Assembly: GCF_013423785.1 (NCBI RefSeq)
Contig: NZ_CP058952.1
Coordinates: forward strand, 806,001-870,000
Length of the DNA: 64,000 nt
Origin: Chitinibacter fontanus
Lineage (GTDB): Bacteria > Pseudomonadota > Gammaproteobacteria > Burkholderiales > Chitinibacteraceae
Reading direction: 5' to 3'
Part shown: one piece after another, positions 47,716 through 56,615 of the stretch
How the letters are laid out: the number at the start of each line of letters is the position of its first letter
Numbering within the stretch: the stretch's first letter is position 1
The notes under the pieces: generated by a model
The model's input: only the letters and a program-made list of their open reading frames with translations
Told to the model about the DNA's origin: nothing
The model's database searches: none
Position numbers and translations under genes: made by a program

Positions 47716-47923
47716 CCCTCACGTTCAAGCGCAAGCCCTAAGATTTCATCACCCCATACCAAGAACAGTAATTCCTTATTTACAACAGTAACTTAGATTA
47801 CTTAATCAAAAAGACTGTTCGGCCTACAATCATCCAGTTTCTGACCCGCAATGCAAAAAATGCGGGCGGAAATCGCCACCTCTTTGTGGGGGGTGCCATA
47901 TCTACTTTGGATGGAGAAGAACT

Positions 47924-49678
47924 ATGCAACAACGCATCATTGCGCTGCTCGCCGGGCTATTGCTCGCGGCCAGCGTTCATGCAGCCAGCTGGCAGGAAGG
48001 CAGCAGCTACACAGCGGGCACCACGGTTGACTACAACGGAAAAACCTACACCGCCCTAGTAAGCCACACCGCTTACGTTGGCGCAGGCTGGAACCCAGCC
48101 AGTACGCCAACACTATGGAAAGAAGTCGGATCATCCAATACGACTCCGGCTCCTTCAGCCAGTGCGGTGCCTAGTGCAACACCAGCAATCACGAGCACAC
48201 CACAAGTTAGCCCTGCAGTCACCCCAACCGCATCCCCAGTTGTAACGGCAAATCCAGGCATCGCAAATTGGGATAAAAGTGCCGCATATGTTGGTGGCCA
48301 GCGTGTGAGCTACAACGGCCAAGTGTATGAGGCCAAATGGTGGACGCAAGGCGATGTACCTGGCGCAGCCGAATGGGGCCCGTGGAAACTAGTCAGCAGC
48401 ACAACGGCGACACCAAAACCAACGGCCACGCCGGTAATCACTGCAAGTCCATCACCAACTCCGATGACATGCCCTGCGCTGACGCCACCACCGCCGATCT
48501 ACGACGCAAAATATGTGCCGATCTATGATGCGGCAGGCTGCGTGATTGGCTGGAATATAGTTTCGACCTTACCTACGCCTTATCCAACGCCAAGTGCAAC
48601 GCCGAATGTCACCAGCTCACCGAGCCCAAGCACAACCCCAAGCGTCACACCAGCGCCAGTCAACGACAAACTGCTGGTCGGCTATCTGCACGCTAGCTTT
48701 GCCAATGGCTCGGGCTATATCCGCATGAATGATGTGTCGGATAAATGGGACTTTATCAATCTGTCGTTTGCCGAGCCGACCTCATCCACCAGTGGTGAAG
48801 TCGCGTTCAAGCTCTGCCCTTCGACCGAATGCCCGAATGTCGAATCGGAAGCCGACTTTATTGCCGCGATTAAAGCCAAACAGGCTAAAGGCAAAAAGGT
48901 GCAAATCTCGATTGGCGGCGCCAACGGTCAGGTTCGCCTCGAAACCACCGCCGCGAAAGACGCCTTTGTACGCTCAGTAGCAACCATCATCGACAAATAT
49001 GGCCTTGATGGCTTGGATGTCGATTTTGAAGGGCATTCACTGCAGCTCAATGCCGGCGACAACGACGTGGCTAACCCGAAAGCACCGGTGATTGTGAATC
49101 TGATTGCCGCGCTGAAAGAGCTGAAAGCCAAATACGGCAGCAAATTCACGCTGACCATGGCGCCAGAGACGTTCTTTGTGCAGTTGGGTTATAGCTTCTA
49201 CGGTGGCACTTGCTCGGGTTGCGATACCCGCGCCGGGGCTTACCTGCCAGTGATCTATGCGCTGCGCAATGATCTGACACTGTTACACGTGCAGGATTAC
49301 AACTCCGGCCCGATCACCGGTCTGGATGGCGTGTACCACACCATGGGCAATGCCGATTTCCACGTGGCGATGACCGATATGCTGCTGAAAGGCTTTAAAG
49401 TTGCGGGCACCAACTTTATGTTCCCCGCGCTGCGCCCTGATCAAATCGCCATCGGCCTGCCGGCCAACGCCAATGCCGGCGGCGGCTTTACCACCGTGGG
49501 CGATGTGCAAACTGCACTCGATTGCCTGATGAAGGGCACGAACTGCGGCAGCTACAAACCGGGCGCCACTTACCCTGGCCTGCGTGGTTTGATGACTTGG
49601 TCGGTCAACTGGGACAAATTCAATAATTTTGAATTCAGCACCCAGCACCGCGCTTATTTCGACAAACTGCCTAAATAA
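47924..49678 (+). CDS. secreted GH18 chitinase with two CBM5/12-type chitin-binding modules
   Basis: Hydrolyses chitin outside the cell. The 584-residue protein has a signal peptide (to SVHA, about 20), a first chitin-binding module (about 21-68, with SSYTAGTTVDYNGKTY), a Thr/Pro linker, a second module (about 112-158, with SAAYVGGQRVSYNGQVYEAK), further Pro/Thr-rich linker containing a two-cysteine segment, and a GH18 barrel (about 250-584) with DGLDVDFEG, acid Glu369. An unusual 208-bp leader with GC hairpins precedes it; GGAG lies 10 nt upstream of the ATG. Confidence 0.93.
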   Translation: MQQRIIALLAGLLLAASVHAASWQEGSSYTAGTTVDYNGKTYTALVSHTAYVGAGWNPASTPTLWKEVGSSNTTPAPSASAVPSATPAITSTPQVSPAVTPTASPVVTANPGIANWDKSAAYVGGQRVSYNGQVYEAKWWTQGDVPGAAEWGPWKLVSSTTATPKPTATPVITASPSPTPMTCPALTPPPPIYDAKYVPIYDAAGCVIGWNIVSTLPTPYPTPSATPNVTSSPSPSTTPSVTPAPVNDKLLVGYLHASFANGSGYIRMNDVSDKWDFINLSFAEPTSSTSGEVAFKLCPSTECPNVESEADFIAAIKAKQAKGKKVQISIGGANGQVRLETTAAKDAFVRSVATIIDKYGLDGLDVDFEGHSLQLNAGDNDVANPKAPVIVNLIAALKELKAKYGSKFTLTMAPETFFVQLGYSFYGGTCSGCDTRAGAYLPVIYALRNDLTLLHVQDYNSGPITGLDGVYHTMGNADFHVAMTDMLLKGFKVAGTNFMFPALRPDQIAIGLPANANAGGGFTTVGDVQTALDCLMKGTNCGSYKPGATYPGLRGLMTWSVNWDKFNNFEFSTQHRAYFDKLPK

Positions 49679-49698
49679 GCCGTATTAAGCCCCTACCA

Positions 49699-49724
49699 AC
49701 GCCCCGACCTCGGGGCGTTTTTTA
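49699..49724 (+). terminator. intrinsic terminator of the chitinase gene
   Basis: ACGCCCCGA / TCGGGGCGT forms a stem with a 2-base loop and is followed by TTTTTTATTTT. Confidence 0.85.
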
Positions 49725-49727
49725 TTT

Positions 49728-50177
49728 TCAGGCGGGCCGCTGGCGGCGAAAATACTGCAGGCGTAGCACATCGTAAGCCCAGTTATACAAATAGGTGTAG
49801 GGCAGAAAAAACAGGAAAAAGCCAATATCCAAAGCCAGCGCCTGCCACAGGCTGAGCTGTAGCCACCACATCGTCAGCGGCACGGCCAGCATGATAAAGC
49901 CGCCTTCGAACAGTAGCGCATGTAGCGTGCGAATTTTGGCCGTGCGCTGCCAACCCTGCCGGCGCTCCAGTTTTTCAAAACCGTAATTAAAAATAGCATT
50001 CCACAGCATGGCGCAGCTGGCCAAAATCACCGCCAGCACCCCCACATGCGCCACACTGGCCCCCAGCAACCAAGCGGCAATCGGCGTCACCAGCAGCACA
50101 CCGCCCACTTCAAACAGCACCGCATGCAGCACCCGCTCGGCCCAGGTTTTGGCGGGTAATTGGGCTAAGTCAGGCAT
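49728..50177 (-). CDS. PACE-family multidrug/biocide efflux transporter
   Basis: Small proton-driven efflux pump of the chlorhexidine/AceI type. The 149-residue protein has four membrane helices in two tandem repeats, each opening with the family motif: RVLHAVLFEVGG near 15 and RTLHALLFEGGF near 83. GAGGATG precedes the ATG. It is divergent from a LysR gene, the usual arrangement for PACE pumps. Confidence 0.93.
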   Translation of the reverse strand: MPDLAQLPAKTWAERVLHAVLFEVGGVLLVTPIAAWLLGASVAHVGVLAVILASCAMLWNAIFNYGFEKLERRQGWQRTAKIRTLHALLFEGGFIMLAVPLTMWWLQLSLWQALALDIGFFLFFLPYTYLYNWAYDVLRLQYFRRQRPA

Positions 50178-50225
50178 GGCACATCCTCTGTAGTAAGGTG
50201 ATTCGCCCAGATTATCCGCAGAAAA

Positions 50226-50266
50226 ACCGATAGAATAAAATCAGTTACCATCGGCTTTACCGATAG
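50226..50266. promoter_or_regulatory. predicted LysR-type operator between PACE and LysR genes
   Basis: ATCGG-CTTTA-CCGAT (50250-50264) is a T-N11-A palindrome; the half-site CCGATAG occurs again at 50227-50233. It lies in the 102-bp divergent region. Confidence 0.55.
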
Positions 50267-50279
50267 ATAGGGTGTGTTT

Positions 50280-51161
50280 ATGTTTAACTCCATCGATAGC
50301 CTGACTGCCTTTGTGCATGCGGCCCAGCTGGGCTCTTTTTCCGCCGCCGCGCGGCATATGGGCAAGAGCCAGTCCACGGTGTCCGAGGCCATCAGCCAGC
50401 TGGAAATCGACGCTGGGGTTGCCTTATTTGATCGCCGCACCCGCCAGCCCACCCTCACGGCGGCGGGCGCGCGCCTACTGAGCCATGCCCAGCATGTGCT
50501 GCACAGCCATGCCGCGCTGCGCCAGCAAGCGCTGGCTTTGCAAGGTGGCGAAGAAGCGCAATTGGGCATCGTGCTGTCCGACACGTTTCAATCACAAGCC
50601 TTTGAAACGCTATTAACCGCTTTTGCCGAACGATTTCCGCTACTGAGTCTGGAGTGCCTCGTGGGCGAAGACGATGATGTGCTGGCGCTATTGCGTAGCG
50701 GGCGGGCGCAGCTGGGAGTGATGCGCGCGCAGGGGCGCTATCAGGCCGATGTCTCCGCCCAAGCCATGCCCGGCCAAACGGCCATGGCGCTGTATGTGGG
50801 TGCAGAGCACCCGCTCGCACAGGTGGCGCAGGTGGATGAAGCGCAATTATTGCAACACCGCGAGCTGCGGCTTAGCACCTACACCAGCAGCCAAGCTGGC
50901 CCACACAGCCCGCGTTGCTGGCTGGCGCCCAGCTATCTGCTGCTACTGGAACTCACCGCACGCAATTTTGGCTGGGCCGCCCTGCCCACTTGGCTGGCGG
51001 CGCAGTTTGGCCACGGGCAACTGGTGCAGCTCAAGACCGCCAATTGGCCACAAGCCACTACGCTCGATCTGGTGTGGCTACGCACCGCACAATTGGGGCC
51101 GGCCGCGTGCTGGCTGATCGAGCAGCTGCAACACGCGGGGCACACGGTAGCAGTTAGGTAG
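50280..51161 (+). CDS. LysR-family regulator, probably of the PACE pump
   Basis: DNA-binding regulator. The 293-residue protein has the winged helix at 3-62 (FVHAAQLGSFSAAARHMGKS, then STVSEAISQLE) and a normal effector domain. The ATG at 50280 is preferred; a GTG two codons earlier is possible. Control of the divergent PACE gene is inferred from position and from the T-N11-A palindrome between them. Confidence 0.9.
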   Translation: MFNSIDSLTAFVHAAQLGSFSAAARHMGKSQSTVSEAISQLEIDAGVALFDRRTRQPTLTAAGARLLSHAQHVLHSHAALRQQALALQGGEEAQLGIVLSDTFQSQAFETLLTAFAERFPLLSLECLVGEDDDVLALLRSGRAQLGVMRAQGRYQADVSAQAMPGQTAMALYVGAEHPLAQVAQVDEAQLLQHRELRLSTYTSSQAGPHSPRCWLAPSYLLLLELTARNFGWAALPTWLAAQFGHGQLVQLKTANWPQATTLDLVWLRTAQLGPAACWLIEQLQHAGHTVAVR

Positions 51162-51200
51162 GGCACGGCAAGCGGGATACCCGCGCCCTCACTCAAGCAG

Positions 51201-51249
51201 GGGTATTGCTTGATAGACATTATTAAATAATGCCTACCAACATATACCC
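51201..51249. repeat. 49-bp palindromic repeat, copy C
   Basis: Begins GGGTATTGCTTGATAG and ends with the complement of GGGTATATGTTGGTAG, with a central CATTATTAAATAATG palindrome, so the whole element is one imperfect hairpin. It lies between two converging genes. Confidence 0.75.
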
Positions 51250-51256
51250 TGCCCCA

Positions 51257-52294
51257 CTATTTGGCTACCGGCAATTTCGGCAGCACTTCGCGGCTGAAAT
51301 ACGGCTCTTCCAAGCCCCAGAAAATATAATCCAGCCCCAGATACTGCTCGGCAAATTGCAAATTATCGGCCACGGTATTGCGCTTGCCGGTTTTCGGGTT
51401 TTTCTGGCGCAAATTGCCATCCTGCACCGCCAGCGCTTTGATCAGCTCGGCCGGATAGGCGCGCAAGAATGCATAGCTTTGCTGCATATGCGCTTTGCGG
51501 TACGGCATCAGATCAGGGCCACCCACGCCCATTTTCAGCTCGGCCGCGCGCTGAAACAGCCGGCGCATATAGCCATGATCGTCCCACGGCAGCCATTCGC
51601 CCGGTAGAAAATTCAGATAAACCATCGCGGTGCTGTGCGGGAAAGCCGCCGCCAGTGCGCCCATATTCTCCTCGATGGCCGCCACATACTGCGCCGGGGC
51701 AAACCCCGCCGGCCACGTGGTGGTGCCATCACGATGCTCGGTGCCAATGTCGATGGCACTTTCGCTCAAGTTGATCCCGGCAATCTGGCCATCGAATTCC
51801 TGCCCCAGCGCCTGAATCAGCGCCTGATAGCGGCTGCGCACGCTCGGCTCCCACATTTTGGGCACCCAGCCATATTCATCGCTGCCTAAGGGCTGGGTTG
51901 GGTCGCGCTCGGGCGCGCTGGCCATGCTTTGCTTGAGCGCCCCGCCCTGATAGGCCGGGCTCAATAAATACGCCGGCACATTGGGTTGGGGCGTGAACGA
52001 TTTATCCTGCAGCTGCACCCACAGCTGTTTGTGCTGGCTACGCAAATACGCCAGATCGGCGCGGATGGCGCTGAAATCATATTCGCCGGCTTTCGGCTCC
52101 AGCAGGCGCCACGGATAGGCAATTTGCGCCCCGACAAAGCGCGGATCGCTCAGCGCCTTGATGGCGCGCAGGGTTTCGCCTTCGCCACCTCGCGATGGGA
52201 AATACAGCCAGTGTTGCGGGGCGGCGGCGCTGGCGGCGTTAGCCAGCAACACCAAGAGCAAACCGGCCACGGCCAGTAGGATGCGTAGCGGCAT
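51257..52294 (-). CDS. secreted TIM-barrel protein, putative glycoside hydrolase
   Basis: The 345-residue protein has a signal peptide (to about ASAA, 24) and then reads like a clan GH-A barrel: AYPWRLLEPKAGEYDF near 60, VQLQDKSF near 95, INLSESAID near 174 as possible acid/base region and YIFWGLEEPYF near 325 as possible nucleophile. I do not recognise a specific family. GGGAG precedes the ATG. Its place near the chitinase hints at polysaccharide use, but the substrate is unknown. Confidence 0.6.
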   Translation of the reverse strand: MPLRILLAVAGLLLVLLANAASAAAPQHWLYFPSRGGEGETLRAIKALSDPRFVGAQIAYPWRLLEPKAGEYDFSAIRADLAYLRSQHKQLWVQLQDKSFTPQPNVPAYLLSPAYQGGALKQSMASAPERDPTQPLGSDEYGWVPKMWEPSVRSRYQALIQALGQEFDGQIAGINLSESAIDIGTEHRDGTTTWPAGFAPAQYVAAIEENMGALAAAFPHSTAMVYLNFLPGEWLPWDDHGYMRRLFQRAAELKMGVGGPDLMPYRKAHMQQSYAFLRAYPAELIKALAVQDGNLRQKNPKTGKRNTVADNLQFAEQYLGLDYIFWGLEEPYFSREVLPKLPVAK

Positions 52295-52427
52295 CTGTCA
52301 CTCCCTTGCGGCCGAGTACGGCCAAAAAACGGCAGAGTGTCGGCCAAGGGCTGCGGCTTGCCAAGTGGTAAAAACCCAAGCTCGCCAACTCTGTAGCGAC
52401 GCACAACTCATTTTTCGCGCCCAAAGA

Positions 52428-52451
52428 AAAACGCCCCGATTGGGGCGTTTT
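52428..52451. terminator. intrinsic terminator after nadA
   Basis: AAAACGCCCCGA / TTGGGGCGTTTT forms a hairpin with T runs on both sides; on the minus strand it ends nadA 15 bp after the stop. Confidence 0.75.
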
Positions 52452-52465
52452 GGATGAATTACGCC

Positions 52466-53380
52466 TTACGCGTAGTAGCGCTTAGAAAATTCCAGCATCC
52501 GCTCGATTGGGGCACGGGCGGCGTCCATATCGGCCGGAGTCAGGTAATCAATGACGGTACCTTGACCCGCTTGCGCGCGTTTTACGGCTTCGATGGTGTT
52601 CATTTTCATGTATGGGCAAGAGTTACACTGGCAACCGGCATAAATCGGCGCTTGCTCAATATTCAGATCAGGACGAGCGAGGCGCATATTGTACAAAATG
52701 CCATCTTCGGTCGCGACAAAGATCGCCGCATCAGGCTCTTTATCAAACGTTTTGATCCAGTTGAGCATGCCCGACGTTGAGCCCACATAATCGGCTTGTT
52801 GCAACACAGGCAATGGGCTTTCAGGGTGAGCAATCAGATATTTAGCTGTTTTCACAGCTGCAAACGCCTCATCCAACGCGGTTTGATTGAATTTATCGTG
52901 CACTTCGCAAACGGCGGACCACAGCGGCATATCGTAGCCGTGCTGGAAGTTCAAATACGCGCCCATATTGCGATCAGGCGAGAAAATGACTTTTTTACCT
53001 TCGGCGTACAAATGGGCAATGATGTCGTCCACATTGCGGCTGGTCACGATCCAATCGCTCAATGCTTTGTGCTCGGCCGAGCTATTGATGTACGACACAT
53101 GCACGTGATCTGGGTACGACTCGCGCCACGCTTTCAGTGTAGTCACGTCGGTTTGCGTGACCAGCGAACAGGTTGAGCCTGCATCGGGCAAAATCACCGT
53201 GGCATTCGGATTCAAAATCTTGGCTGTTTCAGCCATAAAGCGCACGCCAGCAAACACAATAATGTCAGCATCGGCATCGCGCGCAAACAAAGAAAGCTCC
53301 AGACTATCACCCACTTTATCCGCCATTTGCTGGATTTCAGGGGCAGTATAGTAATGGGCAAGTGTCACAACGCGTGGCAT
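52466..53380 (-). CDS. nadA: quinolinate synthase
   Basis: Condenses iminoaspartate with dihydroxyacetone phosphate to quinolinate in de novo NAD synthesis, using a 4Fe-4S cluster. The 304-residue protein begins MPRVVTLAHYYTAPEIQQMAD and has the cysteine sites GSTCSLV, AVCEVHD and CQCNSCPYM. The ATG at 53380 has AAGGA 7 nt upstream; the open frame upstream to 53509 is Cys/Arg-rich and unlikely to be translated. It is a lone gene with no nadB or nadC beside it. Confidence 0.93.
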   Translation of the reverse strand: MPRVVTLAHYYTAPEIQQMADKVGDSLELSLFARDADADIIVFAGVRFMAETAKILNPNATVILPDAGSTCSLVTQTDVTTLKAWRESYPDHVHVSYINSSAEHKALSDWIVTSRNVDDIIAHLYAEGKKVIFSPDRNMGAYLNFQHGYDMPLWSAVCEVHDKFNQTALDEAFAAVKTAKYLIAHPESPLPVLQQADYVGSTSGMLNWIKTFDKEPDAAIFVATEDGILYNMRLARPDLNIEQAPIYAGCQCNSCPYMKMNTIEAVKRAQAGQGTVIDYLTPADMDAARAPIERMLEFSKRYYA

Positions 53381-53578
53381 AAGGCTATCCTTGATCAGAC
53401 TTAGTAAAGGCGACGCACACAGCATAAAACAAGCCGCAAAGCATAATCTTGCCCTGCCGCAAGTGCATCGAAACGCATAGAGCCGAATCTTAACACGCTC
53501 GCGCGGCAATGCTTAGCCACTAAAGCGGCATTTTTGATTAAAAAATCGACATTTAGGAAAAAAGTCAGTTCAAGTCGC

Positions 53579-53607
53579 TTGACAGCTCCCATTACCTTAG
53601 CCATAAT
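53579..53607 (+). promoter_or_regulatory. predicted strong sigma-70 promoter of the tRNA cluster
   Basis: TTGACA (53579-53584) and CATAAT (53602-53607) are 17 bp apart and followed by a GC-rich discriminator. The first tRNA starts 41 bp downstream. Confidence 0.75.
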
Positions 53608-53648
53608 TGCGCTCCTCTGCAAATCACATAGAAATGCAGAAACGTGAT

Positions 53649-53724
53649 GCGGGATTAGCTCAGTTGGTAGAGCGATACCTTGCCAAGGTATAGGTCGAGA
53701 GTTCGAGCCTCTTATCCCGCTCCA
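53649..53724 (+). tRNA. tRNA-Gly (GCC), copy 1
   Basis: The 76-nt gene has acceptor GCGGGAT/ATCCCGC, anticodon GCC in CTTGCCAAG, T arm GTTCGAGCC and an encoded CCA end. Copies 2-4 are identical. Confidence 0.96.
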
Positions 53725-53766
53725 TCACACATTGGCGCAGTACATAGCATCACAGCAATTTGCGAT

Positions 53767-53842
53767 GCGGGATTAGCTCAGTTGGTAGAGCGATACCTTG
53801 CCAAGGTATAGGTCGAGAGTTCGAGCCTCTTATCCCGCTCCA
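53767..53842 (+). tRNA. tRNA-Gly (GCC), copy 2
   Basis: Identical over 76 nt to copy 1, including the encoded CCA; spacer to copy 1 is 42 bp. Confidence 0.96.
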
Positions 53843-53858
53843 AAAATAGCATTGCGAT

Positions 53859-53934
53859 GCGGGATTAGCTCAGTTGGTAGAGCGATACCTTGCCAAGGTA
53901 TAGGTCGAGAGTTCGAGCCTCTTATCCCGCTCCA
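53859..53934 (+). tRNA. tRNA-Gly (GCC), copy 3
   Basis: Identical over 76 nt to copy 1; spacer to copy 2 is only 16 bp. Confidence 0.96.
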
Positions 53935-53955
53935 TTAAAATGCTAGCAATACACT

Positions 53956-54031
53956 GCGGGATTAGCTCAGTTGGTAGAGCGATACCTTGCCAAGGTATAG
54001 GTCGAGAGTTCGAGCCTCTTATCCCGCTCCA
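53956..54031 (+). tRNA. tRNA-Gly (GCC), copy 4
   Basis: Identical over 76 nt to copy 1; spacer to copy 3 is 21 bp. Confidence 0.96.
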
Positions 54032-54074
54032 AATTTTCAAAGAAAGTAGTTTTAGTACTTTCTTTACCCCTTAA

Positions 54075-54148
54075 GGCGGGGTAGCAAAATGGTTATGCCG
54101 CGGATTGCAAATCCGTTTACGCCGGTTCGATTCCGGCCTCCGCCTCCA
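54075..54148 (+). tRNA. tRNA-Cys (GCA)
   Basis: The 74-nt gene has acceptor GGCGGGG/CTCCGCC with one G-T pair, anticodon GCA in GGATTGCAAATCC and an encoded CCA end. Confidence 0.95.
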
Positions 54149-54152
54149 GTTG

Positions 54153-54179
54153 AAAAGCCCAGCAGAGCTGGGCTTTTTT
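54153..54179 (+). terminator. terminator after tRNA-Cys
   Basis: AAGCCCAGC / GCTGGGCTT stem with a 3-base loop followed by TTTT. It may attenuate reading into tRNA-Leu. Confidence 0.75.
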
Positions 54180-54231
54180 ACAGAGCAATACTAGCAAGCG
54201 AAGGCAAACGCTGTTAATATTTGCAGCCCGT

Positions 54232-54316
54232 GCTCGGGTGGTGAAATAGGTAGACACAAGAGACTTAAAATCTCTCGCCGAAAGGTGTACCGGTTCGATT
54301 CCGGTCCCGAGCACCA
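54232..54316 (+). tRNA. tRNA-Leu (TAA)
   Basis: The 85-nt gene has acceptor GCTCGGG/CCCGAGC, a class II long variable arm (CGCCGAAAGGTG), anticodon TAA in GACTTAAAATC and an encoded CCA end. Confidence 0.95.
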
Positions 54317-54342
54317 TTACTTAGTTTCAAGCTTCACCAAGC

Positions 54343-54376
54343 AACCCGCATTAAGCCAATGCTTTGCGGGTTTTTT
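54343..54376 (+). terminator. terminator after tRNA-Leu
   Basis: AACCCGCA / TGCGGGTT stem, loop with an AGC/GCT pair, followed by TTTT. Confidence 0.75.
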
Positions 54377-54404
54377 GCTGCCTATCGAATCGCGAAAAGC
54401 CAAT

Positions 54405-54431
54405 AAAAAACCCACCAAGGTGGGTTTTTTT
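54405..54431. terminator. terminator after ssb (both directions possible)
   Basis: AAAAAACCCACC / GGTGGGTTTTTT hairpin with T runs on both strands, 45 bp after the ssb stop. Confidence 0.75.
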
Positions 54432-54475
54432 ACTCCTAATCACATGGATGCTCTGTGCATCACAGGCACTAAGCA

Positions 54476-54994
54476 TTAAAACGGAATATCGTCCTCAAAA
54501 TCATCAAAGCTCTTCGCTGGGCGCGCAGCAGGCTGTGGTGCTGCTTGTGGCGCTTGGCGTGGGGCTTGTGGCGCGCTGTATTCTTGATTGAAATCATCAC
54601 CGCCGTAGCCGCCTTGGCCGCCTTGTGAACCGCCGCCCATGCCGCCCCCCATACCACCACGACCGCCGAGCATTTTCATTTCATCGGCGATAATTTCGGT
54701 CGTATAGCGATCTGCGCCGGTTTGTTTATCTTGCCATTTGCGCGTTTGCAGACGGCCTTCGATATACACTTGGCTGCCTTTTTTCAGGTATTCACCGGCG
54801 ATTTCAGCCAAACGGCCGTACATCGTGATGTTGTGCCATTCGGTTTTTTCTTGTTTGGAGCCCGTGTTTTTGTCTTTCCAGCTCTCGGTGGTGGCAATTG
54901 AAAAATTGCACACCGCGCCACCGCTCGGTAAGAAACGAGATTCAGGGTCTTTGCCCAAATTGCCGATCAGCAACACTTTGTTTAACGATGCCAT
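54476..54994 (-). CDS. ssb: single-stranded DNA-binding protein
   Basis: Coats single-stranded DNA in replication and repair. The 172-residue protein has the OB fold at 1-110 ([20 protein letters not shown], then [21 protein letters not shown]), a Gly-rich linker at about 111-135 and the acidic tip DDFEDDIPF that recruits partner proteins. It directly follows the MFS gene: its ATG touches the MFS stop. Confidence 0.97.
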   Translation of the reverse strand: MASLNKVLLIGNLGKDPESRFLPSGGAVCNFSIATTESWKDKNTGSKQEKTEWHNITMYGRLAEIAGEYLKKGSQVYIEGRLQTRKWQDKQTGADRYTTEIIADEMKMLGGRGGMGGGMGGGSQGGQGGYGGDDFNQEYSAPQAPRQAPQAAPQPAARPAKSFDDFEDDIPF

Positions 54995-56362
54995 TTAGTT
55001 GGTCTCCGCAATCAGTTGTTGTGCCGCCGCTTCATCCCAGCCTTCCTGCAGGACTTTGAGCAAAGCGACACGTTCTTCAATCAGTACAACGGCTTCTTTT
55101 ACGCCGCGAATAGCGCCTAGTTTAGCAGAGAGTTCGCTCGCACTCCCCGTCCAATCTTCACCAATGTGGAACATTTGCGTTTTAACCGGCAACGGTGGCT
55201 GCATGCCCCATGACACGATCAACCAAATCGCCATCAAGCTCGCACACAGCGCAAACACCGGCGTGGCGCTGTTGTAATGCTGATATAGCCAGCCCGCCAG
55301 CGCCGAGCCTAAAAACATACTGAGCGACTGGCAGGTGTTATACACGCCCATCGCAGTGCCTTTGGCCTCGGTGGGGGCAATTTTGGAAATCAGGCTCGGC
55401 TGTGTCGCTTCCAAAATATTGAAGGCAATGAAATAAATCCCCAGCCAGATCACAATGGCGGTCAGGCTAGGCAGCCACAGCGTCATGCCCAATTGCGCCA
55501 AAAACATCAGCGCAATCGCAAACACGAATACTTCTTTCAGATGGCGTTTTTTCTCGCCATATATAATCGCCGGCACCATCAGCACAAAGCCGACCAGCAC
55601 CACCGGCAAATACACATACCAGTGATGCGCCACGTCAATGCCACCAATGGATTTCAGCAAGAGCGGCATCACGGTAAACATCGCCATTTGCGCGGCGTGT
55701 AGCGCAAAAACGCCGTAATTGAGGCGCAGCAATTGCGGGTGTTTCAGCACTTGCGGCAGGCGACGGGTATTGGCTTCGGCATCGGAGTGAAAACGACTAA
55801 TGGTCGGGTTCGGAATCACTTTCCACACACCAATGAGCGCCGACACCGCCAGCACTGCCGTCATCAGAAAGATCCCCGGCAGGCCGATCCACTCGGCTAA
55901 CTTGGGCGCGGCAACCAGCGAGACGGCAAAGGTCGTTGCGATACTACCGCCGATCATCGCCATCGCCTTGGTGCGATTTTCTTCGCGCGTCAAATCAGCC
56001 AGCAAGGCGGTAATCGCCGCCGAAATCGCCCCCGCACCCTGCACGGCACGACCAATAATCAGCCAAACGATATGATCGGCCATCGCGCACATGATCGAGC
56101 CCAGCGCAAACAGCGCCAAGCCGATATAGATGACTTTTTTGCGGCCAACATGATCCGACCACATGCCAAAGGGCAATTGCAACAAAGCTTGCGTCAAGCC
56201 ATACGCCCCAAACGCCAGCCCGACCAAAGCATGGTTTTCACCGCCGGGCATATGGCCCGCGTACACGGCAAACACCGGCAAAATCAAAAACATGCCCAAC
56301 ATACGCAAGGCATACAAACCCGCCAAACCACTGGCGGCGCGTAATTCCAAGCGACTCATCAT
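54995..56362 (-). CDS. YajR-like MFS transporter
   Basis: Major-facilitator efflux protein of the inner membrane. The 455-residue protein has 12 membrane segments, the motif-A run GMWSDHVGRKKVI near 65 and a soluble C-terminal domain of about 65 residues (GVKEAVVLIEERVALLKV), which matches the YAM domain layout of E. coli YajR (about 454 residues). The ATG at 56362 has GAGG 8 nt upstream; a second ATG follows at once. It precedes ssb with no gap. Confidence 0.88.
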   Translation of the reverse strand: MMSRLELRAASGLAGLYALRMLGMFLILPVFAVYAGHMPGGENHALVGLAFGAYGLTQALLQLPFGMWSDHVGRKKVIYIGLALFALGSIMCAMADHIVWLIIGRAVQGAGAISAAITALLADLTREENRTKAMAMIGGSIATTFAVSLVAAPKLAEWIGLPGIFLMTAVLAVSALIGVWKVIPNPTISRFHSDAEANTRRLPQVLKHPQLLRLNYGVFALHAAQMAMFTVMPLLLKSIGGIDVAHHWYVYLPVVLVGFVLMVPAIIYGEKKRHLKEVFVFAIALMFLAQLGMTLWLPSLTAIVIWLGIYFIAFNILEATQPSLISKIAPTEAKGTAMGVYNTCQSLSMFLGSALAGWLYQHYNSATPVFALCASLMAIWLIVSWGMQPPLPVKTQMFHIGEDWTGSASELSAKLGAIRGVKEAVVLIEERVALLKVLQEGWDEAAAQQLIAETN

Positions 56363-56615
56363 AATTACGCCTCTATTTCCCTTTATGATGGGCACGAGAA
56401 CTACCCACACATTTACCTAGCGGCGTGCATTTTACCTGATTGTGTCACTGAATTTTCGATCTATTTAGCAGACTTTAAATGCCCCATCTCAGACCAATCG
56501 GTGGATACAATGGCTTCTGTAATCACCACCGTTGATCATCAGGATAACAAACGTGCAATCGGGTACCGAGGCAAGGCCAATCTAGACAAAAAGAACCATA
56601 CCGAATGCAGCAGTA

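Noticed and set aside
52466-53509. NadA with a 43-residue N-terminal extension
   Set aside because: The extension is Arg/Cys-rich, has no ribosome site, and the ATG at 53380 has a good AAGGA and canonical start.
53649-54031. Regularly repeated 76-bp units as a CRISPR-like array
   Set aside because: The units are complete tRNA-Gly genes and the spacers (42, 16, 21 bp) are irregular.
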